A DNA stretch of 64,000 nt from Oreocharis arfaki (Eukaryota; Chordata; Aves; Passeriformes; Paramythiidae), in contig VZRR01007842.1 in the NCBI GenBank assembly GCA_013398015.1, forward strand, positions 310,001-374,000. Direction: 5' to 3'. The notes under the pieces are model-generated. The model was given only the letters and a program-made list of their open reading frames with translations, made no database searches and was not told the origin of the DNA. Position 1 is the first letter of the stretch; each line of letters starts with the position of its first letter. Positions 38,201 through 49,703 of the stretch are shown here, piece by piece. A program made the translations under genes and the position numbers.

Positions 38201-38348
38201 GAAATATGGATGCTCCTCAGAGCCTGCTAACTTTTGTCTGCCCAAAAAGCAGTGCTGTAAAATTTATTTCTGTAAATACAGACAGATAAAAATATGTCAT
38301 GTTACTTTGAGAGAAATCCATCTTCAGGTCAATTGGTGCATTATATGT
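35226..38348. other. Unique non-coding DNA
   Basis: No gene or recognised repeat. It is mixed AT-rich sequence with T-rich runs near 37450-37475 and A-rich runs near 37757-37770. All frames are short. Nothing here can be supported as a feature. Confidence 0.55.
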
Positions 38349-38412
38349 CATAGAATCATAGAAGAGGAGAACCATAGAATCATGGAATCGTTTAGGTCGG
38401 AAAAGGCCTTTG
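38349..38412 (-). mobile_element. CR1 LINE 3' tail, minus orientation
   Basis: The plus strand shows CATAGAATCATAGAAG, a second CATAGAATCATGGAATC, then GTTTAGGTCGGAAAAGGCCT. This is the reverse complement of the CR1 3' end with its CATAGAAT terminal units. Only about 60 bp are recognisable. The continuation after 38412 does not match. Confidence 0.8.
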
Positions 38413-41400
38413 TTTCTCTCTCTGTCTTCAGGCTGTTTCCTTTCAGACAGTTTCTCCTGCATGTTCTCCAGGCTGCAGGCACTGATGACAATAACGAAGA
38501 GGGCGCTCATTAGTGGAGAGTCTGTTTAGTGACAGCCTTTCCATTTATTTCAGGAATGGCTGTTGAAAAAGGTGAGCCAGAAAAAGTCAGCACAGAGAAA
38601 ATCACATTGGCCTTGCTTTTCTTTTTTTCTGATGCTGTCATGGTCACAACAAGCAATCAAAACGTTGCCAAACACGGCAGTGTGCATTCTGGCTTTGAAA
38701 AGGACATGGCTTTAAAACATAGAAGTGAAGCCATGGATAGCACCTGTGCTGTGAGAAATGGCTCCTCCTATCTAGGTGCCAAATTCCCCTCAGGACTGAG
38801 CCATTACAGAGCAGGAATTATGCATTGGTAAATGCAAGACTTGAGAGAGGTGTGCCCAATGGACAACTATGAAAATGGATTCATTTATTTTTTAAAGCTC
38901 CAAGTCCAGGTTTAGGTTTGGGTTTTTTTTCCTCTTTGAGCTGGTTTTTCTCCAAGGTCTATTAAAATTTGTAAACTGTTAATTTTGTACTACACCAAAG
39001 TAAGAGGAACATTTGTTCATGATTTAGATGCCAGGAGCTTGATTTTGCTCTTTGTGGCCTCCCTGACAAACAAAAGGCACACACAAACTTGCATGACCAA
39101 GGTTTTCAAAAGCAGCTGGCAATGTGGGCGACTGTGCTTCCCCACCCTGAGACTCCTGCAGTGAACTTCCTTCCCTGAAACTAGGCCTTCCTTAAGATAT
39201 CTCCAGACAAGCAAATAAAAGACATCCCCCATATCATTAGTCAATTTTAACACAAGCTACCTTAACCATCAAAAACAAAGAACAGGGTCCCAATAATCGC
39301 CACTGTGCCGCCATTGCCATGGGCACCTGCAGAACTTTTTCTGAAGGGGAAAAACTCCTGCTGGGAAGTCTCCTGGATGACTTTGTTACAGAGAAAATAA
39401 AAGAAAGTCAGTCCGTGTGAAGTGGTAGCAATCAGTACTCGAGCTGAGGCAGAACCTTTCTTTTCCTGGAAGAAAAGCAAAGGGAAGAGAAAAGCCCACA
39501 AAATATGGCATCTGTTTCTTTTGAGGGGGTGGAAGAAGCTAAATTCCGTCTCTCAGCACAGCACTGTGCTCCCAGCCCCCTAACTGGGCTTGGCCACGGA
39601 CACAGCCTGTGCTGTGCCGCGCCCTGCCCTGGGGGTCCATCAGTGGCAGCGTGGTCCCACGCTAGCCTGGGGCGTGCACGCTGGCTGCGGGTGGGAGCCC
39701 CAGGCACACTGGCTGGCACCTTGCTGCCAGTGCAATTCAGAGGCCAAAGAGCTGCAGCGGGTCGCCCACAATCTGCAGCACAGCTTCCTTTCCATTCCCA
39801 TTGATATGGAAATTGTTTCTGGAGGCAACCCTAATTTTCTTTTCATCAATCAATTAGGGGCAGGCTTTGCGCTGGGCTGTTTGTTTCCCCAGCACTGCTC
39901 CATTTGATATTATTTCCTCCGTGACAAATTAACCACAGCTGGACCTGCCTGAAATTGCTAAGAATTCTCTTACATAAAGTGAAGAAAAAAAGGAAGAAAA
40001 ACACAGAATAAACACGAGAAGCAGGAATAAATTGATATTTCATAGAGGAAGGAGTGGGAATAGCAAGGACCTAACAGCTGCCAGGGGAAAAGGAGGTCCT
40101 CTGATTGCCTGTCTTGTCAGGTCCCACCATCTCCCAGGGTCAGGCAGGCTAACGGTGCGGTGCAAAATCCAGAGTTCCTGGGTGTATTAGTGGTGACATT
40201 TCTTGTTATGCTGAGCTATGTAAGCAGCCAGGAGCTTTCTGGAAAAGTCCAGTTGTGAGGTGGTCCCTTACCCCTTTACCACAGACTCAGTTAAGCCAAG
40301 ACTCCCATGTTCTACATAGGGACATGTCCTCTCAGGGAGTAACAAAAGTGGGGGAAAAGATGTTCTTTTATTGCTACTATAAAAGTCTGGTACAAGGAGC
40401 TTTGAAATTCTCACATCATGTGCTCCCTTAGTTCAAACAAACTCATTTCACATTTTCTCTCCGCCTTCCCCCATCTTCTACACTTCCTTGCTGCAACAGT
40501 CTCCCATAACACATTAACAGATTAAAAATAACCTTCTGCCACTCTTCATCTCCTTTGGCCAATTTAAAACTAGACAACTACCCCAGGCACTGTGGAGTAG
40601 AGGAAGCAATGTGTGCCCATGTGTGCGCATATGGGCTCTGACCTAAAAGGAACAACTTTAATAAAAGAGGCAAGAGGTTATTTTTATTTCCAAGATGTCT
40701 GACTTCGCACCCTCCCTTTTCTGCTGGCTCTCTTTTTTTTTCTTTTGCTAAGACAATCAGGCAAAGGTTTAGAAAAGCAGTAATTATAGTTATTTGTGTG
40801 ACAGGAACAAGGATTCATGAACAACAGGATGCAAGAAGACCCTGTCAAGGCATTCACCTTTGCGGAAGCGATTGAGTCCTAATGATTAGAGCTGAGTGAG
40901 CAACGGAGAGAGAGAGATGCATGGAAAGGCAGAGATGTGTTTTGAGTTGGCCCTGGGGGCAGATATTTCTCAAAGAGTTGTGTGAAAATGGCCATTAGCT
41001 GCCATCCTGCACACCCCACCTCTGTATGAAGTATTTTGAGGGGACCTTTGGTTCAGAAGTGTCAGCAGGGGAGTGAGCACAGCACCATGTGCAGAAGCAG
41101 TTACAGTCCTAAAGCAAGTGCAACCCGTGCACTGCCTGCATGTACTTGCAAGGAAAGATGTAAGGAATCCAAGGAATACAGGTTTGGAACTACATCTTAA
41201 TACCATGGGTGTTCTTGCAAAATTATAGTAACTGCAATGCTTTTATGAGCAGGATGAGTTTGGACAGAAGCAAAACACCTGTGGGGTATGGGGGAAGAGA
41301 CGCTGTGGTCTGTGCCCTCTGTCCACCCAGCAGCTGAATGGCTCAGGATGCCTGAGGTCTGGCTGTGCAGAGGGCAGAGTGGGAAAGTGGACAAGAACAA

Positions 41401-41469
41401 CCCCAAAATCCTGTTGATACTCAATACCCACCTGTAGAAAGGGACAGCTGGGCCACGCAGGTGGGCAAT
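38413..41469. other. Unique non-coding DNA with a GC-richer patch
   Basis: No gene is recognised. From about 39560 to 39770 the sequence becomes GC-rich with roughly ten CpGs, and overlapping frames of up to about 105 codons open on both strands there; this is expected from base composition, and none shows a domain. The remainder is ordinary AT-rich DNA. Confidence 0.5.
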
Positions 41470-42477
41470 TCCCATCCCAGCTGATGGTCACCACTGGTTT
41501 TCTCCTGGGATGGGGTTCAGTATTCTCTTCAACATGTCTCTTCAACATCTCCATAAATTTGGACACGAGACTTGGAGGCATACCAAGTATGTTTGCTGAT
41601 GAAAGCTGATGAATTGAGAGGAGCTGTTGAGTACCTCAGAGGCAGGGAGGGCCTGCAGAGACACTTCAACAAATCAGAGGGCTGGGCAATCACCAACTGT
41701 ATTAAGTTCAACAAAGATAAGTGCTGGATTCTGCACCTGGGATGGAGCAACCCGAGATGAACGTTCAGACTGGGGATGAGATGCTGGAAAGCAGTGCCAT
41801 GGAAAGGGCCCTGGGGGTCCTGGTTGAGGGAAAGTTGACCATGAGTCAGCAGTGCCCTGGCAGCCAGGAGGGCCAAGCGTGTCCTGGGGGGCATCAGGCA
41901 CAGCATCGCCAGCCGGGCAAGGGAGGGGACTGTCCTGCTCTGCTGTGCTCTGGGATGGCCTCACCTTGAATATTGTGGGCAGTTTTGGGTGCCACAATAT
42001 GAGAAAGACATTAAAATATTAAAGAGTGTCCAAAGGAGGGCAACAAAGATGGTGAAGGGCCTTGAGGGGAAGCCAAATGAGGAGAGACTGAGGTCACTGG
42101 GTCTGTTCTGCCTGGGAAAGAGGAGGCTGAGGGGAGACCTGATTGCAGTTACAACTTCCTTGTGAGGGGAAGAGGAGGAGCGGACACTGATCTCTTCTGT
42201 GACAGGACCAGTGACAGGACTTGAGGGAATGGACTGAAGCTGAGTCAGGGGAGGTTTAGGTTGAATATTAGAAATAGGTTTTCCACCCAGCAAGTGGTTG
42301 GGCACTGGAACAGGCTCCCCAGGGAAGTGGTCACAGCATCAAGGCTGACAGAGTTCAAGGAGCGTTTGGACAGTGCTCTCAGGCCCATGATGTGACCCTT
42401 GGGATGTCCTGTGCAGGGCCAGGAGCTGGACTTGATGATCCTTGGGGGTCCTTTCCGACTAAGGATATTCTATGATT
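41470..42477 (+). mobile_element. CR1 LINE, 5'-truncated: ORF2 C-terminal part plus 3' UTR
   Basis: This is the largest CR1 copy in the window. At 41482 it resembles the VTSGVPQGSVLGP region of the reverse transcriptase. At 41589 GTTTGCTGATGAA gives FADE at the FADD catalytic position. From 41704 the frame resembles KFNKDKCWILHLGWSN, and 41814 CTGGGGGTCCTGGTTGAGGG matches the LGVLVD block. GTTTTGGGTGCCACAATATG at 41983 corresponds to the FWAPQY part. The 3' UTR follows, with CAGGCTCCCCAGGGAAGTGG at 42310, GGACTTGATGATCCTTGGGG at 42430, CTTTCCGACT and a single ATTCTATG end at 42468. Stops and frameshifts break the coding part. A 13-bp tandem duplication sits at 41524-41549. The 5' boundary is approximate. 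Confidence 0.9.
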
Positions 42478-45343
42478 CACACAAAATGTTTTGTGCAGCA
42501 ACTTAGGATACACAAATCCTTTATCAAGGATTTAGAAGAGATTTTTCTAAAACATTAAATAATTTGCTTCAATAATCATTTGTGATGGTTATTAAGCAGT
42601 GTTAACCAGGTTCAATCAATCTATAAATTGGGCTGGATGGCAAAATATAGAAATTTCGGGGTAAGCAGGCCTGACACAAAATCTGTTTCCTCATTGTGCT
42701 CCCTTGAGAACATGCAAAAATCAATAGCTCAGAAAGCCTTTCAATGCCTCTGTCCCCACATGAACTCTATTTTTTCCCAGCTGCTACTCATTTATCTACC
42801 AAGGCAAACAGATGCTTCCTATAGTTTGCTGCCAATATTGTGTCATGAAAGGTGAACTGGTGTCAAGACATAGCAGAGTATGTGCTGAGAGACTGAGCTT
42901 GTTCAGAAGCCGTGGTTTGCTTCCCCAAGTCTTCACACACATCTGTACTTATTTATGCATGCACACATAGCTAAAAGAGCACCTGTTTTCAGAAGAACCA
43001 TCTCCAGGAACTGGTGCATCCTGTCTGCTTCCCTCAGTCCACAGCTTCAGTCTCCCTCTGTGAGGTGCATCAAATTTCAGGGTAGACCAAAAAATGCTAC
43101 TGATTTGGACCCATCCAAGAACTGAACTTCATCACAAAAGCATCTCTGCCCTCCTGTAAAGTGAGGAGGCTTTGGAGCATTGCTTTCTTCTCTGACTTTG
43201 TATAGAGCTGTTCGTTGCACGTGGAAAAATATAACATCTTGTTACACAAGTCCTAGGGCACTCATCTCTCTTGTACTGCAGCATGGCTGCATCTCTGGCA
43301 TCAGTCAAGGACTTTAAGGTCCTGATGACCTAATGCCTGTGTTATTTGCTACATAAACCTTTTAATGATATACTTAGGGTTGTTATTATTTTTATTCCCT
43401 TCATCTGAATTTGAAAACATTTCCTGGCAGTGGAGTATTGAACAAAAACTTTGAGACTGATGGCCTTGCTTGCTTTTGTGGGGGGAAGTAAGGACGTTTC
43501 AGCTCTGACAATTGTTCTTCAGATCCCCTAGTTAGTTGACTGGTAATTTTCTTTCAGATTTAAATACTCTTCAGGACAGAATTAAAATCTTACTTTTCAA
43601 ATTTAGTGCACATCAGGACTTGTATATTCTCCACTGGTACACTAGCTGGGGGAAGATGCTCATTAATATCTGTTATTTTCTTACTAACAATAATTCTTAA
43701 GGTCTGTTCCACAAATACTTTGTGCAAAATGCTTAGTGGTAATTTCCTCAGAGCACTAAGGATTATTAGGGTGACAAGAGAAAACAGTTATAGCCTTGGC
43801 TTGTTTCAGTTTGCTCTGGCAAATCACTCAGCAAAAAATACCAGCATCAAGATGGTAGCAGTCACCTCCCATTCCCCCACTTTGCAGCCCTGAACCAAGA
43901 ATTCCCATCCTTCCTGTGTGTAGGGACCAATTATTCCATGCAGTTATGAATTCTTTCAAAATTAAGCCTTTCCTCTTGTGCATGAAAATTTTGGTGTAAT
44001 ATTTCTCAGCTTTCAACATCACTGAGCAACAACTGGAGTTCCCAGCAACACTGCTTTGGACTGCCCTGCTTGTGGGGGGAAGAAGGTGAGGGGGAGCTTC
44101 CTGTCTGGATACCTTGGACAGGAGGTGACCACTCTGGGTGGGACCATGCAGATGACATGTCCACCATCCCACAGCTTTCCTTCATCTTCACTGGAGTCAG
44201 AGGAAGCCTCATGCCTGTGCCCACACAGGTCACACTGCAGTCTTGGGGATCAGTTCTCCTGGATCAACCAGAGGTTTCCTCCCGATGCGCACGGTCATGC
44301 TCTCCAGCAAGCAGCCTCGATTCAGGACACTTTTTCCACTGGTTGGATATCAGCTGATTGGTACAGGAGTCCTGGGGTGCTGGAGAGTCAGATGATGAAA
44401 TGCCTAACCCTTAGCTGCTCACAGTCTCATGCTGCTTCCTCTCTGCCTTCATGCCCCCACACTGACATCCATTTACTTATCTAACCACGGGATAACTTTA
44501 TGTCTGTTTTTTCCTAAGCTGTTGTGGGATTTGTTTCCAGTAGGCGTATTACTTGATTAATGATCTTTCTGTTAACACTTGCTCATATTCCATATGGGAT
44601 CTTCTTGGGTTATCTAAATGCACAAAATACTTAAAACAATATTTTTTTTCTCAGCTCATCTCTGTTTTTAATAAAAAAATTTTTTCTACCTCCTCCAAAC
44701 AAAAAAAGAGCATTTTTTAGCTTGCTCTAAACTCTTGTTGAATGTTATTTGTGATTCATGCTATCACCTTGTGCAATATTCTTAGAAAACAGAGCATAGA
44801 CATGCTCTGTCAGAAAGGGTTTTGTAATGTATTTGTCATTTCTTTTCTTTCTAGATTAAGGGCTAAATTTTTTGATGGTAGATAAATTTGTAGACCCCAT
44901 CTCTTTGAAATCACCACAGCTATTTAAAAAGAGAGAAGCTGCTTTTCTTTCAACCAATGGTAGTAGCACTTTCCTGAATACAAGTCGAAAAATATTTATA
45001 TCAGTATAAATGAGCAGTGTGTAACCATAAATAAAGAACACAGGTAATAAAGTGTTATCATTGAAGTTGAAATTAAAATTGAATCCTGCCAAACCCTAAG
45101 CACAGATCATGACAGAATAATCCAATACGACTTGGTGGGTTTTTTTGTTTGTAGGTGCTGTAATTACAGACTAGGTGAAGGAAAAAAGATTACACAGCAG
45201 ACATAATTGGTAGTGGTTTCAGTAACATTTCTGATGCAATGCCATGAAAAGACTACCTGTGCGTGGCATCTTTACATGCATCTACGCTCTGCCTCAGTGA
45301 GGTGCCATAGGCAGCACCTGCCTCTTAACCCGAGCGGTGTCAC
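42478..45343. other. Unique non-coding DNA
   Basis: No gene or recognised repeat. At 44006-44484 frames open on both strands in a GC-richer patch (up to 142 codons), without domains or good splice boundaries. AT-rich sequence with T and A runs lies at 44640-44710. Confidence 0.5.
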
Positions 45344-45477
45344 GGCTGTGTGACCATGGCAGTGTGACCATGGCAGTGTGACCACGGCTGTGTGACCACG
45401 GCTGTGTGACCACGGGCTGTGTGACCATGGCTGTGTGACCATGGCTGTGTGACCATGGCCCAAATGACCATGGGCCC
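45344..45477. repeat. 14-bp minisatellite, about nine copies
   Basis: Units of the form GGCTGTGTGACCAT or GGCAGTGTGACCAC repeat in tandem from 45344, with two 15-base units (at 45414 and 45457). Variation between units is mainly T/A at position 4 and T/C at position 14. The last unit is the most diverged (GGCCCAAATGACCAT), followed by GGGCCC. The minus strand reads as repeats of the Trp-Ser-His-Gly-His-Thr kind, which is an artefact of the repeat and not a protein. The array ends about 137 bp before the solo LTR. Confidence 0.9.
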
Positions 45478-45608
45478 GTTTCCAAAGGTGATACACTGCT
45501 GTCCGCTGGGTGACTCCTGCTAGGGCTCTCCCTGACCCTGGCTCCTCACAGCTTGATGCCTCCACCCAAGGAAGCCCCTGATATAAGATAGATTAAGAAA
45601 CCCTAGTG

Positions 45609-45614
45609 CAGAGG
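45609..45614. repeat. Target-site duplication, left copy
   Basis: CAGAGG directly precedes the LTR start and is identical to the six bases after the LTR end. Confidence 0.85.
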
Positions 45615-45960
45615 TGTTGCTTTGGTTTTTCACTGCATGCCTTGTTCGCGTTAGCAGTGAAGGACTTTCTCGTAAGTTGTAAGATAAACAATGCCCATGT
45701 TTTTGTAACGAATCTTTTCTAGGCTGTACTTTTAGAATTGTTTTGCATTCCTTCTCCGGAGGCGGAGGAAGGTGATGGACTGAATTTATATCCTATCAAT
45801 TTGGAGAAGCTTAACTTCTTCATCCAACTGTTGATTGTCTGTAGATATGTATATAAGTGTGAAAATAAACGAGGGGCCAAGCTTTTGCCCGTTGGCCCGA
45901 GACCTTAGTGTGTGTATGAAACCTGCATCCATGCGTGATTCTTAGTGGCGATCTGCAACA
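45615..45960 (+). mobile_element. Solo LTR of an endogenous retrovirus, 346 bp
   Basis: The element begins TGTTGC and ends GCAACA, a perfect 6-bp terminal inverted repeat with the canonical TG...CA. It is flanked by perfect 6-bp direct repeats CAGAGG (45609-45614 and 45961-45966). Inside are a TATA box (TATATAAG, 45850-45857) and AATAAA (45864-45869), then a GTGTGTATG-rich stretch suiting a U5 region. There is no gag, pol or env on either side, so the provirus collapsed to a solo LTR by LTR-LTR recombination. A 6-bp duplication is usual for alpharetrovirus and class II (ERVK-like) integrases. The exact family cannot be named. Orientation is set by the TATA and polyadenylation signals. Terminal repeats and duplications are intact, so the insertion is fairly young. 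Confidence 0.88.
45850..45869 (+). promoter_or_regulatory. LTR TATA box and polyadenylation signal
   Basis: TATATAAG at 45850 and AATAAA at 45864 are only seven bases apart. Transcription from this TATA box would start near 45880, downstream of AATAAA, so the signal would lie in U3 and serve only 3'-end processing when this LTR is the 3' copy, an arrangement known from some retroviruses. Activity is not shown by sequence. Confidence 0.6.
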
Positions 45961-45966
45961 CAGAGG
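45961..45966. repeat. Target-site duplication, right copy
   Basis: CAGAGG directly follows the GCAACA end of the LTR and is identical to the left copy at 45609-45614. Confidence 0.85.
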
Positions 45967-47944
45967 GATGTGTTCACTTTCCCTAATTCCAAGATATTCA
46001 TCTCAAAGTAAGTTACTTTATCGACAGGGCTTGTTCTGAGTGCTGTGCCCTCCACTGGCAGAGCAGGAGAATATTTGCATCCATTGGAAAGAGAGACCAT
46101 TGTGGAAAAGTGCAGGTGGGCTCAGAAAGGCCCTCAGAGATGTTCACACCAAAATGAAAAGCACTCCCTTTTAGTTACCAAGAGTGAAGTCTCTTGTTGC
46201 CTTTCTGGAAAGCAAGGCTCCAGGCAACTTCTTGTATTTCAATGGCTGAAAGTAAAGCCTTAAAAAAGAACATGTCAGGAAATTAAATGAGAACCACAAA
46301 TTTAGCAGGGCTAGTGACTGCCCAGGAGTATATTGAGGTGAAATGTACAAAAAAGAGGGTTTTTGAGACAGAGTTAAGTGAATTACGGGTCCCATCCATA
46401 ACGTCTGTTATAGTCTTGGCTGCTGGGTATTTACTTTCAAAGAAATCAGCTTCCACTGCTGTCTGCTGAGGAGCCCTATATCAGGTGTGCGGGCACAATT
46501 ACTGAAAATGAATCTGTCAGAGCAAATCTCAGGTAATCACGGAATCCTGATTGGGCTCCCCTCCTGTACCCTTCTTTGCTTTAGGGATAACCTAAACCAA
46601 TGCTCCTCAAACCTGATGGGAATAAGCAACACAGGTACAAGGCAGACTTACTAAGAAGAGTGATGAAATTTTAAAACCTTGGCTACAAGCTGGTAATGGC
46701 ATCTGGGAGCCAGCCATTCACAGGGCATGTCCAATGGTGCTGTCTTTGTTTCACCATTGAAAGACTCAGGGTTATTTTAGTGACAAACAGTAGACATAAC
46801 CTGATGCCATTTTCAGAAGCACCAGCAGTCCCTCCTGGACAACACATGCCCAGAACTTCTCACACCTTCATGCAATAGCAGGTACTTGTTCTGACAAGGG
46901 CTTTAGTGCACAGTGCATGAGAGCTGATTTGTAAAGCGCACATTCCTGAGGAATGGGTGTGAGGCTCTCATTTGCTCATCTGAGCTCAGCCCATTGACTT
47001 GGGTCTCTGAGAAAAGATGTATTTTTTCATTAGACCTCTGTTTAGCTGTGCCTTTCTTATTATAAATGAGATTCCCTCCAACTTGTCCTTTCTCCTTGGT
47101 CTATACAAGTTTCTGTAGGAAATTGCTCATGAATATATAAAAGGCTATGGACAATGTCAAGAAATGAGAATATGAACACTTTCGAGTTTCAGACATATTT
47201 TGGTTGGTTTTGCGTTTTTTGTTACAGTGATCTTCTTTGTTTGTTTGAAAAAAGTTTTGCTCAAGGGACTGCTGTTGACTGAGGTTCTGCAGCACGTTCT
47301 GGCTTCAGCCCCTGCCCCACACAGCAAAGACATGTGGAGCCCATTGAGCCATGGCTCCTGATGCACTGCAGGCAAATGTTCCAGAGCTCTCCTGAAAGGG
47401 GACAAACTGTTATTCAGAGCAGTGATTTCTGTACTGTCCCTTCTGTGAAACAGGCAGGAAAACAAGCAGGTATTGCCTTCTCACAGCCTCTGTCAGAATT
47501 ACTCAGAACACCTTTACTCCAAAAGGATGCATAGCTCGGATGAAAATGTTAACATAAAAGTTTCGGTCGGGCAAACATTTTCAACATCTTTTTAGAAGAA
47601 AATATTGGGGTTTTTTTTTCTTCATCTTCTATCTTTTTATTCAAGTTTGGGCAAGGAGAAAAATTTTAAATCCAGTGGTTATATTTATTGAGAAAATAGT
47701 CTATTTTTCTTGTTTTTTAAAAAAATCCTATTTCAGCTTCCCATTATTTATCCAAATATTTTTATTCCCCTCTGTGCTCAGGTCATTTTATTTATATGAG
47801 GAAATGCTGTGTTTAACCGTACTAGCACTGAAAGCAATAAAATATGAAATGAATAGGTGAAAAGAGATAGCAAATCCCAATTGCAGAATTACCTGGCATG
47901 TTCTGAGTCATGTGAAGATGTCAACAAAATAAAATTTACTTAAT
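45967..47944. other. Unique non-coding DNA
   Basis: No gene or recognised repeat. It is AT-rich with T-runs near 47610-47620 and 47715-47730. Frames of up to about 100 codons have no recognisable content. Confidence 0.55.
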
Positions 47945-48560
47945 ACTGATGAATGTGACAGTATTGCACCTGGAGAGAAATAACAATAATCAACATAAAT
48001 ATTTAGGAAACATTAAAATAGGAAAGAACCTCGGGGTTATAGTAGGCGATGAAAAGAGTTGCCATTGCGAGGAAAGCAATCGCTGTCCCAGGGGTAAGAA
48101 GAGAGATCTGCCATGTGACAAAAAGGGGCTGATGGGTGCAGCATTATGTAGTCTGGCTAAGGCTGGAGCACAACACAGATTTTTAAGCCTCACTCTCTAG
48201 AAAGGACAGTGAAAAGAGACAGAGGACCTAAGGATGGGCAGCAGGAATGGTGAAGGGAACTGCAGGTAGGGGTGGTGGCAGAAAGCAATTCACAGGGCAG
48301 GAGAGAGCCCCAGCTAGCTCTGGGACAAGCACTTGTATTTGTGTGCTGCCAGGATGCACCTTCCCTGCAGCAGAGATGGTAGAAGGGTCTCGAATTAAAA
48401 GTGGAGTGATCCCATTTAGATACAGGAGAAACTACTTCATAATAAAGGCTATTACACATGCAATAGAATAAGCTGACTGATGAGCAGCTGAAGATGACTC
48501 ACTATTGGTAGAAGGTTTCCAAGGCAAGACTGGAAAACGTAGCAGAGGGATTAGAAGAGG
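47945..48560 (+). mobile_element. Old CR1-clade LINE, ORF2 C-terminus and 3' part
   Basis: The frame from 47949 reads VLHLERNNNNQHKYLGN and then KNLGVIVGDEKSCHC, matching the CR1 C-terminal pattern VLHLGRNN...DLGVLVDxKLxMSxQC. Further on, at about 48425-48540, the words GGAGAAACTACTTCATAATA, GGCTATTACACATGCAATAG and AGGTTTCCAAGGCAAGACTG follow the order of the CR1 segment encoding or specifying RxNFF, the trp-rich stretch and the VFKxRLD end. There is no clear ATTCTGTG tail, and divergence is high, so this is an older subfamily than the copies at 41.5 and 62.3 kb. Boundaries are approximate. Confidence 0.6.
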
Positions 48561-49660
48561 CCTCTCAGCATCATCTGAGCACTGCTGATCTAAAAGCTCC
48601 TCTGCTGTCATTTTCATTTGTGATTCTGGGATCTCATGGGCTGTAAAATACAACTCCACACACAACAGAAGAACTTTATTAATTAAATCCATCTGCCATA
48701 TGTGATAAGCCTAGACTATGATCGGGACAAAAGGTCCAGCCCTGCAAGCCTCACCATCACTGTCCCATCTGCCTTACAAGCATTTGCAAGTGCAGGTCCA
48801 GAAGCTGGAGACGCTGTGTTCGAAGTCACCCGCAGAGGTGGCTTTTACCACACGCATTTCCAAGGAAGGCTGGCACAGCTCCTGCCTATTTTAAAATGTT
48901 TGCTTCTGGAATTTGCAATGCTTGTACCAGTTAAATACTAAATTATCATAAATGTGATTTACATGTTTCCCAAATAAGGGAATGCAAGCGGAGAAGAGCT
49001 TTTTGGAATGTTCATATTTCCAAATTAAAGGAATGAAAATGAGCCTGCTGTTCAATTCAGTGTGTAATGTGTTATTTCACGGTTGTCTCCTTGATATTAC
49101 AGTCCCCCTTTACATTAGGCAATGTCATATCCCACCCAAATCACCATGAGATAAAGATGTTCCCCTTTAATGTAATAAAGGACAATGACAATATTCCAAC
49201 AGAGAAAATAGCATGCATTCTGATTTGTACAATTGGACCGTCCATCTCCCACTGGAAATACTCCACCTTGTCCCCTCCACCACAATGTGCAGCGTTGTGT
49301 AGCACCTTTCAACAAAAAGCCCTTTGTGTGGCAAGGCTCCCACTGACTCCTCATCCTTCCCTCAGCACCCCACACCTTACTGAGGAAGCAGCTGCGTCAG
49401 AGTTTCCCATGGATTGGTCTGGCTCCTGACAGCACAGGTGTGATGTGGTGCTCAGGAGCTCAGACTGCTTCTTGCCAGAGAATTTCTGCTCTGCTTGTTT
49501 CCCTCCTGTTCTTATAGCCAAGCAGAAGGAAATTATAGGATGGATCAAAATTCATTCATTCATTAGGTGCTGGTGACAGCTGTTCCCTCCCTCCCCCGTT
49601 ATCTTTAAAGGAAAAGCTGGCACTCTGTGTAGCGTGGTTAAAGGGACAGTAGGAGGAGAT

Positions 49661-49703
49661 TGATTTGTTAGACTTTAAAGGAATGATTTGTTAGACTTTA
49701 AGT
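49661..49703. repeat. Local 23-bp tandem duplication
   Basis: TGATTTGTTAGACTTTAAAG plus GAA at 49661-49683 is repeated as TGATTTGTTAGACTTTAAG at 49684-49702. Two copies, one mismatch region; likely a simple replication slip. Confidence 0.75.

Noticed and set aside
41529..42305. Several overlapping frames of 60-125 codons
   Set aside because: They are sense and antisense frames of the decayed CR1 element.
45272..45565. His/Ser/Trp-repeat peptide on the minus strand
   Set aside because: It is the translation of the 14-bp minisatellite, not a protein.
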